From: Prevotella sp. CAG:617
GTDB lineage: Bacteria; Bacteroidota; Bacteroidia; Bacteroidales; Bacteroidaceae
Length of the DNA: 16,938 bases
Direction of reading: 5' to 3'
Assembly (NCBI GenBank): GCA_000438115.1
Contig: FR903559.1
Coordinates: forward strand, 1 to 16,938
Shown: positions 1-7,441 of the stretch, piece after piece
How the letters are laid out: every line of letters starts with the position of its first letter
Position numbering within the stretch: position 1 is the stretch's first letter
The notes under the pieces: model-generated
Told to the model about the DNA's origin: nothing
The model's input: the letters and a program-made list of their open reading frames with translations, nothing else
The model's database searches: none
Position numbers and translations under genes: made by a program

Positions 1-764
1 ACTGCGGTGGAGTTGCTGGCAACGGGGTTATATTCGCCACGGCCGGCAGCGGTCAGACGTTTGGGGTCAACACCGTAGTCGTTCTGCAAAGCCTGTACCA
101 CTGAAGAGGCACGCAGGGCACTCAAGTCCCAGTTGTTGCGGATGTTGGGGCGTGAAATCGGGTCGGTATCGGTGTTACCCTCAATCAGCACGTCGTAGTC
201 CTTGTAGTCCATGATGATTTTGGCAATCTTGCTGAGGGTCTCGCCGGCACGCTCGTTGATTTCGTAGCTTCCTGACTTGTAGAGCATGTTGTCAGCCAAA
301 GAGATGTAAACCACGCCCTTGAGCACCTGTACGTCCACTTCCTTGAGCTCTTCCTTGCTCAGCGAGCGGGTCAGGTTGTTGGTCAGCACCATGTTGAGCG
401 AGTCGCTCTTGCTCTTGGTCTCAATCAGCTGCTTGATGAATTTGTTCGAAGCGTTGATTTCGTCCACCAGCTTGGAGATGTTGACGTTGCCCTGTGAGTT
501 CTGGGCCAGGCTCTTGTCGAGCGAGTTCTGCAGGGCTGCATAGGCCTCGCGCTGCTCCTTGGCGGCATTCTGGGCTTCGGTCAGACGCTCGTTCAGGTTC
601 TTGCTGTTGGTCTGGCAGGCTGCCAGCTTCACCTTGGTATCTTGCAACTCAGTCTTCAGCGTAGCATTTTCGTTTTGCACTTCGGCAAACTTTTTCTTGG
701 TCACGCAACTCGTCATTGTTGCCATGCCCAGCAAAAGTACCAGTGAAAGGATTCCGTGTTTCAT
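1..764 (-). CDS. OmpA/MotB-type peptidoglycan-binding lipoprotein (N-terminal 254 residues; C-terminus outside window)
   Basis: Reading the minus strand from the ATG at 764-762 gives 254 codons with no stop before the window edge. Residues 1-20 are a lipoprotein signal ending MTSC, with C20 the predicted lipidated cysteine. The next residues (VTKKK) are basic, not an acidic surface-export signal, so I infer a periplasm-facing outer-membrane anchor. Residues of about 22-100 are rich in Gln, Asn, Glu, Lys and Leu and look like a coiled coil. From about residue 125 an OmpA-like domain follows, with GNTDTD (196-201) and NWDLSALRA (about residues 212-219). In this family the Asp of the first motif (about D199) and the Arg of the second (R218) bind the diaminopimelate of peptidoglycan. 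Such proteins tether the outer membrane to the cell wall. It is transcribed away from the other genes and shares its upstream spacer with the phosphatase gene. The family call is firm; the specific role is unknown. Confidence 0.9.
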   Translation of the reverse strand, partial: MKHGILSLVLLLGMATMTSCVTKKKFAEVQNENATLKTELQDTKVKLAACQTNSKNLNERLTEAQNAAKEQREAYAALQNSLDKSLAQNSQGNVNISKLVDEINASNKFIKQLIETKSKSDSLNMVLTNNLTRSLSKEELKEVDVQVLKGVVYISLADNMLYKSGSYEINERAGETLSKIAKIIMDYKDYDVLIEGNTDTDPISRPNIRNNWDLSALRASSVVQALQNDYGVDPKRLTAAGRGEYNPVASNSTA

Positions 765-908
765 GATTCTAAATGTTTTTTTTGATTGTTCTTTTCTTTT
801 TTTGTCGTCGTTTTTCCTTCCTGCACCAAGGCCCGCAGCAACGGCACAGGAGGTTTGCTCTGCAATATTCGGGAAAAAAAAGAAAGCTACCAAAATTTTA
901 GTCAAAAA

Positions 909-932
909 ATTCCTTTATAATTATTTAGGAAT
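909..932. repeat. 24-bp AT-rich imperfect palindrome, possible operator
   Basis: Arms ATTCCT (909-914) and AGGAAT (927-932) flank a self-complementary core ATAATTAT (917-924). The only mismatches are two T/T pairs (915/926 and 916/925). It lies between divergent genes, about 145 bp upstream of the OmpA lipoprotein start and 66 bp upstream of the plus-strand -7 element. It has no GC stem and no adjacent T-run in a position to terminate either gene, so a protein-binding site is more plausible than a terminator. The regulator is unknown, and chance symmetry in AT-rich DNA is possible. Confidence 0.4.
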
Positions 933-997
933 CGGAAAAACAGAACACCAAGCCCCCTTTTTGCGCAGTTTATGGGCTGCTTAGACGAAAAAAAGCG

Positions 998-1005
998 TAC
1001 ATTTG
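998..1005 (+). promoter_or_regulatory. Putative -7 element (TACATTTG) for the phosphatase gene
   Basis: TACATTTG fits the Bacteroidetes -7 consensus TAnnTTTG exactly. I see no good TTTG at the matching -33 distance, so this is a half-supported promoter. Transcription would begin near 1010-1013. That leaves almost no leader for an ATG at 1016 but about 65 nt for the ATG at 1076, which helps choose the start of the gene. Confidence 0.45.
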
Positions 1006-1075
1006 TTCCCTCATCATGCCGCTGCCGGCCACTTTTCCCCGTTGGCCGACAAAAGCGCCAAACAACAGCACTACA

Positions 1076-1861
1076 ATGACAGCAACATGGCAAGCAATGG
1101 CCCGGGAGGTGAGCAAACTCGCCCGCAGGGTCGGACAATATCTGCGACAGGAAAACGAACACTTCAGCTGGAGCCGCGTGGAACACAAGCAGGAGCACGA
1201 CTACGTGTCGTACGTCGACAAGACATCGGAACAGATGCTGGTGGAAGCCCTTTCGGAACTGCTGCCCGAAGCCGGATTCCTGACCGAAGAAGGCACCGCC
1301 GCATACGACGGGCAACCCTACTGCTGGGTGATTGACCCGCTGGACGGCACCACCAACTTCATGCACCGCTACGCCCCGTTTGCCATATCCGTGGCCCTGT
1401 GCCACCAGGGAAGCCCGGTGGTCGGAGTGGTCTACGAGGTGAAGGCCGACGAATGTTTCTGCGCCTGGCGCGGCGGCGGAGCATGGCTCAACGAACAGCC
1501 CATCAGCGTCAGCCGCCACACGCCCCGGGAGGCTCTCATTGGGGTGGAGCTCCCCTACAATGCAGCCGACTATACCGCTACGGGGCTGCAGCTCATCAGC
1601 CGCCTCTACGGCAGGGTGAGCGGGCTGCGCATGGTAGGGTCGGCCGCCGTAGCTCTGGCCTACGTGGCCGCTGGAAGAATGGAGGGGTGGCTGGAACGCT
1701 ACATCCACCCCTGGGACTACATGGCCGGAGCCCTGCTGGTGGAAGAAGCCGGCGGACGCACCAGCACCTTCAGCGGCGACAGCCACTATGCCGGCGGACG
1801 TGAAATCGTAGCGACCAACGGTCTGCTGCACGACACGCTGCTCCAGGCACTGGTGCCCTGA
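1076..1861 (+). CDS. Inositol-monophosphatase-family phosphatase
   Basis: The 261-residue product has the Mg2+-dependent FIG/IMPase-family signature: LTEEG at 69-73 (metal-ligand Glu), DPLDGTTN starting at D87 (metal and phosphate site) and HPWDYMAGALLVEEAGG from 211, with D214 the conserved metal-ligand Asp. Its length matches the usual 260-270 residues. Members hydrolyse phosphate monoesters such as inositol 1-phosphate, 3'-phosphoadenosine 5'-phosphate (CysQ type) or histidinol phosphate. The sequence alone does not fix the substrate. The frame is open to an ATG at 1016, but the extra 20 residues are Pro/Thr-rich, do not look like part of the fold and would begin almost at the predicted transcription start, so I chose the ATG at 1076. 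It is probably monocistronic: 168 bp and a new promoter separate it from the next gene. It is predicted to be cytoplasmic, with no signal peptide. Confidence 0.88.
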   Translation: MTATWQAMAREVSKLARRVGQYLRQENEHFSWSRVEHKQEHDYVSYVDKTSEQMLVEALSELLPEAGFLTEEGTAAYDGQPYCWVIDPLDGTTNFMHRYAPFAISVALCHQGSPVVGVVYEVKADECFCAWRGGGAWLNEQPISVSRHTPREALIGVELPYNAADYTATGLQLISRLYGRVSGLRMVGSAAVALAYVAAGRMEGWLERYIHPWDYMAGALLVEEAGGRTSTFSGDSHYAGGREIVATNGLLHDTLLQALVP

Positions 1862-1923
1862 AAGCGACGCCCGTCGGACTCATTGACCAGGAAAAAAGTT
1901 GTTTCTGCTACACAAGGCGACCC

Positions 1924-1939
1924 AAAAATCACGATTTTT
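1924..1939 (+). terminator. Weak AT hairpin ending in a T-run after the phosphatase gene
   Basis: AAAAATC (1924-1930) and GATTTTT (1933-1939) are perfectly complementary, leaving an effective loop of four bases. The stem is almost all A-T, so it is thermodynamically weak. It sits 63 bp past the phosphatase stop and just before the next promoter. It could be a poor terminator or simply the AT-rich DNA upstream of that promoter. Confidence 0.25.
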
Positions 1940-1940
1940 A

Positions 1941-1972
1941 CTTGGTGAATCACCCCGCACGGCGTAACTTTG
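1941..1972 (+). promoter_or_regulatory. Bacteroidetes-type promoter of the GH3-to-kup operon
   Basis: The -7 element TAACTTTG at 1965-1972 is an exact TAnnTTTG match. CTTG at 1941-1944 supplies the TTG core of a -33 element with a 20-nt spacer. Transcription should start near 1979-1982, giving a leader of about 50 nt before the ATG at 2030. The leader holds a direct repeat GTAAAC-AT-GTAAAC and no clear Shine-Dalgarno sequence, as usual in this phylum. Confidence 0.75.
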
Positions 1973-2029
1973 CATCACGGTCCGTACCGACCCGTAAACA
2001 TGTAAACTGATTATTATCTGAAGAAGAAA

Positions 2030-3544
2030 ATGAACCTGACATCCCTGGCGCGCCCGTTTTTTGAGCGCCGCTACCAGCAGATTATCCAGAACACGCAGCG
2101 CGTGGAAGACGTGCAGCGCAGCGTGCTGACCCGCCTGCTCCGTCAGGCCGCCCATACGGCCTGGGGGCGGAAATACCACTACGACCAGCTGCATACCTAC
2201 GAAGATTTTGCCTCCACCGTGCCGGTAAGCACTTACGAAGACCTGAAGGCATTTATTGACCGCATGCGTCACGGCGAGGCCGACCTGCTCTGCAAAGGCC
2301 GCGTAAAATGGTATGCCAAATCGTCGGGCACGACCAACGACAAGAGCAAATTTATTCCCGTCAGCCAGCAGGGGCTGCACGACACCCACTACGCCGGCGG
2401 CCGCGACGCCCTGGCCATCTATCTGCACCACTATCCGCAGAGCCGCATCTTCAATGGCAAGGCGCTGATACTGGGCGGCAGCCACGCCCCCAACTACAAC
2501 CTGCCCGGCTCGCTGGTGGGCGACCTGAGTGCCATTCTGATTGAGAACATCAATCCTGTGGTCAACCTCATCCGTACGCCCGACAAGCACACGGCGCTGC
2601 TGCCCGACTTCGAGGAAAAGCGCGACCGCATTGCCCGCATTGCCATGCGCCAGCACGTAACGAACCTGAGCGGCGTGCCCTCGTGGATGCTGTCGGTACT
2701 GACCCGCGTGCAGGAACTCTCGGGCGAAAGCGACCTGAGCCGCGTATGGCCCGACCTGGAAGTGTTCTTCCACGGCGGTGTGAGCTTTACGCCCTACCGT
2801 GAGCAGTACAAGCGCATCATTACCTCACCCGGCATGCATTATATGGAGACGTACAACGCCAGCGAGGGCTTCTTCGGCCTGCAGGTTGACCCGTCCGACC
2901 CTTCCATGACACTCATGTCGGACTACGGCGTATTCTACGAATTCATTCCGCTCGATACGCTGGGAACCCCTCAGCAGAAGGCCCTGCCGCTCTGGCAGAC
3001 GGAAACGGGTGTCAACTACGCCATGGTCATCAGCACCAGCGGCGGCCTCTGGCGCTACCAGATTGGCGACACCGTGCGCTTTACCGACGCCACTCGCAAC
3101 CGCTTCGTCATCAGCGGCCGCACCAAGAGTTTCATCAATGCCTTCGGTGAGGAACTTATTGTGGACAATGCCGAAAAAGGACTGGCACAAGCCTGCCGGC
3201 AGACGGGCGCCGAAGTATCGGAATATACGGCCGCACCGGTATTTATGGACGACAACGGAAAATGCCGCCACCAGTGGCTCATTGAATTCCGCCGTCGCCC
3301 GGCCTCGATAGAGGAGTTCGCAGACATTCTCGACAAGACCTTACAAAACATCAATTCCGATTACGAGGCCAAGCGCTACAAAGACATCACGCTGCAACCA
3401 CTCGAAATTGTGGAAGCCCGTGAGAATCTTTTCAACGACTGGCTCAAAAGCTGCGGCAAACTGGGCGGACAGCACAAAGTGCCCCGCCTTTCCAACGACC
3501 GACGCATCATCGACCCCTTACTCAAACTGAACGCTCATTCATGA
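2030..3544 (+). CDS. GH3 auxin-responsive-promoter family acyl-adenylating enzyme
   Basis: This 504-residue protein belongs to the GH3 branch of the ANL (acyl-CoA synthetase/firefly luciferase) superfamily. Visible motifs are the ATP-binding loop SSGTTNDKSK at 98-107, YNASEG at 275-280, YQIGDT at 343-348 (D347 is the expected ribose-binding Asp) and GRTKSF at 363-368, the hinge to the C-terminal lid. Plant GH3 enzymes adenylate a carboxylic acid and join it to an amino acid. Bacterial members are widespread in Bacteroidetes, but I know of no established substrate. There is no signal peptide, so it is predicted to be cytoplasmic. It is the first gene of a probable operon, and its TGA overlaps the next ATG by four bases (ATGA at 3541-3544), which implies translational coupling to a lipoprotein. 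The family call is certain; the reaction partner is unknown. Confidence 0.93.
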   Translation: MNLTSLARPFFERRYQQIIQNTQRVEDVQRSVLTRLLRQAAHTAWGRKYHYDQLHTYEDFASTVPVSTYEDLKAFIDRMRHGEADLLCKGRVKWYAKSSGTTNDKSKFIPVSQQGLHDTHYAGGRDALAIYLHHYPQSRIFNGKALILGGSHAPNYNLPGSLVGDLSAILIENINPVVNLIRTPDKHTALLPDFEEKRDRIARIAMRQHVTNLSGVPSWMLSVLTRVQELSGESDLSRVWPDLEVFFHGGVSFTPYREQYKRIITSPGMHYMETYNASEGFFGLQVDPSDPSMTLMSDYGVFYEFIPLDTLGTPQQKALPLWQTETGVNYAMVISTSGGLWRYQIGDTVRFTDATRNRFVISGRTKSFINAFGEELIVDNAEKGLAQACRQTGAEVSEYTAAPVFMDDNGKCRHQWLIEFRRRPASIEEFADILDKTLQNINSDYEAKRYKDITLQPLEIVEARENLFNDWLKSCGKLGGQHKVPRLSNDRRIIDPLLKLNAHS

Positions 3545-5469
3545 AAAAACTGCCTCTTCTGCTGCTGACTCTGCTGGCTGTCCTGGCGCTAAGCCAATGC
3601 GCCAATCCCGGTTCCGGCCCCGACGGCGGCCCCTACGACGAAACGCCGCCGCGCCTGGTTTCGACTTCGCCCAAGCTGGGAGCAACCGACAACCAGTCAA
3701 AGCGCATCACGCTGGTGTTTGACGAATACATCAAGATGGAAAACGCCAACGAAAAGGTCATCGTTTCGCCTCCGCAAATCAATGCCCCCGACGTGCGGGC
3801 CTCAGGCAAAAGCATCACCGTAACGCTCAACGACACGCTCAAGCCCAACACGACTTACACCATCGACTTTGGCGATGCCATTGAGGACAATAACGAAGGC
3901 AACCCTTTCGGCGATTTTGCCTTTTACTACGCCACCGGTCCCCACATCGATACGCTTGAAGTGTCGGGATACGTACTGAATGCAGCCGACCTGGAGCCCA
4001 TTAAAGGCACCCTGGTAGGCTTGCAGAAAGACCTGGCAGACTCAGCTTTCCGGACCCGCCCGTTCGACCGTGTAGGTCACACCGACAGCTACGGACATTT
4101 CTCCATACGCGGCGTAGCACCGGGCTCCTACCGCATCTATGCCCTGCAGGACATGGACGGTACGTTCAGTTTTTCACAAAAAAGCGAAGCCATCGCCTTC
4201 AGCAAGGACATTATCAAACCGGCCTGCGAACCTGCCATCCGTTTCGACACGGTATGGCACGACAGTGTACACATTGATTCGCTGCGCGAGGTACACTACA
4301 CCCGCTTCACGCCGGACGACATTCTGCTGCTCAGTTTTACTGAAACCGGGCAGCCGCGCCACTTGCTCAAGACGGAACGCAACATGCCCAACCTGATGAG
4401 TTTCTTCTTTACTGCCCCGTCTGATTCAGCTCCCGTCATACGCGGACTCAATTTTGATGCCGGAAAAGATCTTGTCACGGAATATTCGCTCCACAACGAC
4501 ACCATTAATTGCTGGATACGCACGGAAGAGGTCATGGCCAACGACACCCTCTCGCTCACCCTGCAATATGAAGAGACCGACGACTCGACCAATATGCCGA
4601 AAATGCGTACCGATACCCTCTCGCTCACGCCCCGCAAAACATACAGCAAAATTAAAGAAGAGCAGGACGAAGCCTGGAAAAAATGGGCCGAAGCCCGCGA
4701 AAAAGCCATCAAGCGCAACCGACAGTTCACGGAAATTGCGCCCAACAACTGGCTGAAGATGCGGATTGCCGCGCCCAGTAACATGGCGCCCACCACAAAT
4801 CCGCTCTTTACCTTCGACGAGCCGTTGGACCGCATTGACACCAGCCGGATTCATCTGCTGCTTGGTCCGGACTCCGCTGCCGTTGAACGGCCCTTCAAGC
4901 TGGTTGATTTTCCGCACAAGCTCACACAGCTGATGCTGATGGGCGAGTGGCGCCCCAACCAGCAATACCAGCTGCGTGTTGACTCTGCAGCGTTCTACAG
5001 CCTGTCGGGTCGTGTCAATCAAAGTACAAAATTACATATCAACATAGCCGACCCTGAAACTTTTGGAAGCATTTTCTTCGTGCTGCAAGGCCCGGGATCC
5101 GACTCTGCACTGGTACAAATCTTCACCGATGAAAAAAAAATATACCGGCAGGTCAAGGCTAATCGGGGTATGGCTGACTTCTATTATGTCAATCCGGGAA
5201 GTTATTACGCCAGAGCCATTGTCGACCTCAACGGAAACGGAAAATGGGACGCCGGCGATTACGAAAAAGGCCTACAGCCCGAACCTGTTTACTACTATCC
5301 CGGACAGCTTCAGCTACGGGCCGGCTGGGATATCAATCAGGACTGGAACCTGACCGCCACACCGCTGATCCAGCAAAAACCGGATGCCATCAAAAAACAA
5401 AAAGCAGACCCGAAAAAAACAATCAAGAACCGTAATGCCGAACGCCTGAGGCAACTGGGACGCCAATAA
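3541..5469 (+). CDS. SbsA-type Ig-like domain lipoprotein
   Basis: This 642-residue protein begins with a hydrophobic signal ending LSQC (C20), followed by ANPGSGPDGGP and DETPP. The Cys-Asn-Pro and GGPYDETPP context is typical of Bacteroidetes Big_5 (SbsA N-terminal Ig-like) lipoproteins. Gln just before the Cys is less usual than Gly, Ala or Ser. Residues of about 35-130 form the Ig-like domain (PPRLVSTSPKLGAT, then ITLVFDEYI, then LKPNTTYTIDFGDAI). About 140-210 resembles a carboxypeptidase-regulatory-like beta-sandwich. A Lys/Glu-rich helical insert lies near 376-400. The C-terminal region carries another beta domain with DLNGNGKWDAGDYEKG, a possible Ca2+-binding loop, then a strongly basic tail. 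It is predicted to be lipid-anchored in the outer membrane and probably faces the periplasm, because no acidic export signal follows the Cys. It is translationally coupled to the GH3 gene. The function is unknown; adhesion, scaffolding or envelope assembly are guesses. Confidence 0.85.
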   Translation: MKKLPLLLLTLLAVLALSQCANPGSGPDGGPYDETPPRLVSTSPKLGATDNQSKRITLVFDEYIKMENANEKVIVSPPQINAPDVRASGKSITVTLNDTLKPNTTYTIDFGDAIEDNNEGNPFGDFAFYYATGPHIDTLEVSGYVLNAADLEPIKGTLVGLQKDLADSAFRTRPFDRVGHTDSYGHFSIRGVAPGSYRIYALQDMDGTFSFSQKSEAIAFSKDIIKPACEPAIRFDTVWHDSVHIDSLREVHYTRFTPDDILLLSFTETGQPRHLLKTERNMPNLMSFFFTAPSDSAPVIRGLNFDAGKDLVTEYSLHNDTINCWIRTEEVMANDTLSLTLQYEETDDSTNMPKMRTDTLSLTPRKTYSKIKEEQDEAWKKWAEAREKAIKRNRQFTEIAPNNWLKMRIAAPSNMAPTTNPLFTFDEPLDRIDTSRIHLLLGPDSAAVERPFKLVDFPHKLTQLMLMGEWRPNQQYQLRVDSAAFYSLSGRVNQSTKLHINIADPETFGSIFFVLQGPGSDSALVQIFTDEKKIYRQVKANRGMADFYYVNPGSYYARAIVDLNGNGKWDAGDYEKGLQPEPVYYYPGQLQLRAGWDINQDWNLTATPLIQQKPDAIKKQKADPKKTIKNRNAERLRQLGRQ

Positions 5470-5538
5470 CCCGGCTGCATCGTACTCCACGCCGGAAGGA
5501 AGCGGTTCGATATATTCACGTTATATTTTTTCTGCCTT

Positions 5539-6372
5539 ATGAACAAAAGAAGATTTCGCACATGGATATGCCTGAGCATAATTCTGATTGCAGGAAGCAT
5601 TTTTCCCTTGCAGACTGCCGCCCAATGTGGCGCTGTCAACACGGCGTTCAAAAGCGGCGAAACGCTGGAATACAAGCTCTACTTCAACTGGAAATTCATC
5701 TGGGTCAACGCCGGTTCGGCCACACTGACCATCCGGCAGTCAAAATATCAAGGAAAAAACGTATACCGCACGCATCTGATTACTCGCACCTCACAGCGGC
5801 TCGACCGCTTCTTCCGCATGCGCGACACGCTGGTATCCTACAACCAGATGGACCTGGTGCCGCTCTATTACAGCAAACGGGCTTTTGAGGGAAAGACATA
5901 CCGCCGCAACGAAGTGTGGTACCGCTACAGCGGCGGCAAGGTACACGTCAAGATGGCCTATCAGCGCAACCAGCTGCCCGTTGAATACGAAGAAAGCAGC
6001 AGTGCCTACTGCATGTTCGACATGCTCAGCATGATGCTGCGTGCCCGCTCGTTCGACGCTTCCGACTATAAAGTGGGCAAACGTATCCAGTTCTTCATGC
6101 CCGACGGCCGCAAGGTGCTCAACGAAACGCTCATCTACCGCGGCAAGAAAACCTTTGAGATGGAGAACACCAAAATAAAATACCGTTGTCTGGTATTCTC
6201 CTTCGTTGAAAAGGAAAAAGGGAAGGAAAAGGAAATCGTCAAGTTCTATATCACTGACGACAAGAACCATCTGCCGGTGCGGCTGGACATGAACCTGAAC
6301 TTCGGTACGGCCAAGGCCTACCTGACAAAGGCCAGCAACCTGCGCAACCCGCAAACATCCATCATCCATTAA
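5539..6372 (+). CDS. DUF3108 family periplasmic protein
   Basis: The 277-residue product has a classic N-terminal signal peptide (basic RRFR, a hydrophobic stretch at about 9-24, then TAAQ), so it is probably exported with cleavage near residue 29. The mature part starts with FKSGETLEYKLYFNWKFIWVNAGSA, the characteristic opening of DUF3108, and carries on with the beta-rich pattern of that family through KVGKRIQFFMPDGRKV to the C-terminal DKNHLPVRLDMNLNFGTAKAYL. Length fits the family. No enzymatic motif is visible. DUF3108 proteins are thought to be periplasmic or cell-envelope beta proteins of unknown role. The gene follows the Ig-like lipoprotein after 69 bp and precedes pdxB by 15 bp, so I place it in the same operon. 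The partnership with the lipoprotein is inferred from position only. Confidence 0.85.
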   Translation: MNKRRFRTWICLSIILIAGSIFPLQTAAQCGAVNTAFKSGETLEYKLYFNWKFIWVNAGSATLTIRQSKYQGKNVYRTHLITRTSQRLDRFFRMRDTLVSYNQMDLVPLYYSKRAFEGKTYRRNEVWYRYSGGKVHVKMAYQRNQLPVEYEESSSAYCMFDMLSMMLRARSFDASDYKVGKRIQFFMPDGRKVLNETLIYRGKKTFEMENTKIKYRCLVFSFVEKEKGKEKEIVKFYITDDKNHLPVRLDMNLNFGTAKAYLTKASNLRNPQTSIIH

Positions 6373-6387
6373 AACATACCAAAGGTC

Positions 6388-7407
6388 ATGCGCCTTGTAA
6401 TTGACGACAAAATACCCTACATACGCGGTCTGGCCGAACAGCTCGGCGAAACGGTCTACCGCCCCGGCGCCGAAATCAGCGCCGACGACGTCAGCAGCGC
6501 CGACGCCCTGATCATACGTACCCGCACCCATTGTGACGAAAAGCTGCTGCAGGGCAGCCGCGTACGTTTCATTGCCACGGCCACCATCGGCTTTGACCAT
6601 CTCGACACCCGCTACCTGCAACAGGCCGGCATCAGCTGGGCCAACTGCCCGGGCTGCAACGCCCGCAGCGTGGCACAATACGTTGAAAGCACCCTCCTGG
6701 CCCTTTTTCAGGAAGGACGCCTGCCCGACCCGCGCAGCCTGTGTGTAGGCATTGTGGGCGTAGGCCACGTAGGTTCGGCCGTAGCCTGCGTGCTGCACGA
6801 GCTGGGGTGCCGTCTGCTGCTGTGCGACCCCCCACGGGCCGAACGCGAGGGAGCGGCAGCCTTTGCCGACCTGGCCACCCTGGCCCGCGAGGCCGACGTC
6901 ATTACCTGCCACACGCCGCTTACCACCACCGGTCCCCACGCCACCTATCACCTGATTGACGCCGCTTTCTTTGCCGCTCTGCGCCGACACCCGCTGTTCA
7001 TCAATTCCGGCCGCGGCGAGGTGGTAGATACTGCTGCCCTGCTGCAAGCGCTGGCCGACGGACAGGTGGGCGAAGCCGTCATCGACACGTGGGAAAACGA
7101 GCCCCGCATTTCCCTGCCGCTGCTGGAGCGGGTGGCCATCGGCACACCCCACATTGCCGGCTACTCGGCCGACGGCAAGGCCAACGGCACACAGATGGCC
7201 CTGAACGCCGTAGCCCGCTTTTTCGGGCTGCCCCAGACATTTCAGGTCAGTCCGCCTGCTCTTACGGGACTGACGCCCGAACACGACCCGCTGCGCCGTA
7301 AGCTGCAGCTCTATGACCCGCGCCGCGACAGCCTGGCCCTGAAAGCGCACCCCGAACAATTTGAATACCTGCGCGGCCACTATCCGCTGCGGCGCGAACA
7401 TTTCTGA
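6388..7407 (+). CDS. pdxB: Erythronate-4-phosphate dehydrogenase
   Basis: PdxB oxidises 4-phospho-D-erythronate to 2-oxo-3-hydroxy-4-phosphobutanoate, the second step of the DXP-dependent route to pyridoxal 5'-phosphate, in the cytoplasm. The 339-residue sequence shows the D-2-hydroxyacid dehydrogenase layout. It opens with the PdxB-like MRLVIDDKIPYI, has a Rossmann motif GVGHVG at 124-129, NSGRGE with catalytic R209, WENEP with the expected catalytic E238, and TPHIAGYS with the proton-relay H255. The IATATIGFDHLD segment, with the GYSADGK that follows the His, is typical of PdxB, not of phosphoglycerate dehydrogenase. It is about 40 residues shorter than the E. coli enzyme, mostly in the C-terminal dimerisation domain, as is common in Bacteroidetes. 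The start ATG is 15 bp after the DUF3108 stop and has AAAGG close upstream. No other pyridoxal-phosphate gene is in the window. Confidence 0.93.
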   Translation: MRLVIDDKIPYIRGLAEQLGETVYRPGAEISADDVSSADALIIRTRTHCDEKLLQGSRVRFIATATIGFDHLDTRYLQQAGISWANCPGCNARSVAQYVESTLLALFQEGRLPDPRSLCVGIVGVGHVGSAVACVLHELGCRLLLCDPPRAEREGAAAFADLATLAREADVITCHTPLTTTGPHATYHLIDAAFFAALRRHPLFINSGRGEVVDTAALLQALADGQVGEAVIDTWENEPRISLPLLERVAIGTPHIAGYSADGKANGTQMALNAVARFFGLPQTFQVSPPALTGLTPEHDPLRRKLQLYDPRRDSLALKAHPEQFEYLRGHYPLRREHF

Positions 7408-7441
7408 GCAAACAAATTATCCCTTACATTCTTTTTTGCAT

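Larger units (their letters stand above)
765..1075. other. Divergent intergenic spacer between the OmpA lipoprotein and phosphatase genes
   Basis: This 311-bp spacer is AT-rich compared with the flanking genes, with several A and T runs (for example around 778-802 and 870-880). It must hold the promoters of both divergent genes. I can point to a plus-strand -7 element at 998-1005 and a 24-bp imperfect palindrome at 909-932. For the minus-strand gene I found only weak matches to the Bacteroidetes promoter (TAGCTTTC reading the minus strand, near 890, without a well-placed -33), so I do not call one. The open frames crossing this stretch look like chance frames antisense or out of frame to the real genes. 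Confidence 0.6.

Noticed and set aside
319..984. Two plus-strand open frames opposite the OmpA lipoprotein gene and its upstream region
   Set aside because: They run opposite the coding strand, are Ser/Leu/Phe-rich, and the minus strand reads a clean OmpA-family protein.
902..1831. Minus-strand open frame (309 codons) opposite the phosphatase gene
   Set aside because: It is antisense to an IMPase gene with intact catalytic motifs and has low-complexity composition; a shadow of codon bias.
1880..2773. Minus-strand open frame (297 codons) opposite the GH3 gene
   Set aside because: It is antisense to the GH3 coding region and crosses that operon's promoter; no domain recognised.
5522..5529. 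TATATTTT as a possible internal promoter before the DUF3108 gene
   Set aside because: The last base misses the -7 consensus, there is no -33 TTTG, and transcription would start almost at the ATG. Co-transcription with upstream genes is simpler.
5791..7401. Long minus-strand open frame (536 codons) opposite DUF3108 and pdxB
   Set aside because: It is fully antisense to two well-supported genes, its translation is Gly/Ala/Val/Gln-rich without recognisable domains, and GC-rich third positions on the plus strand explain the absence of stops.
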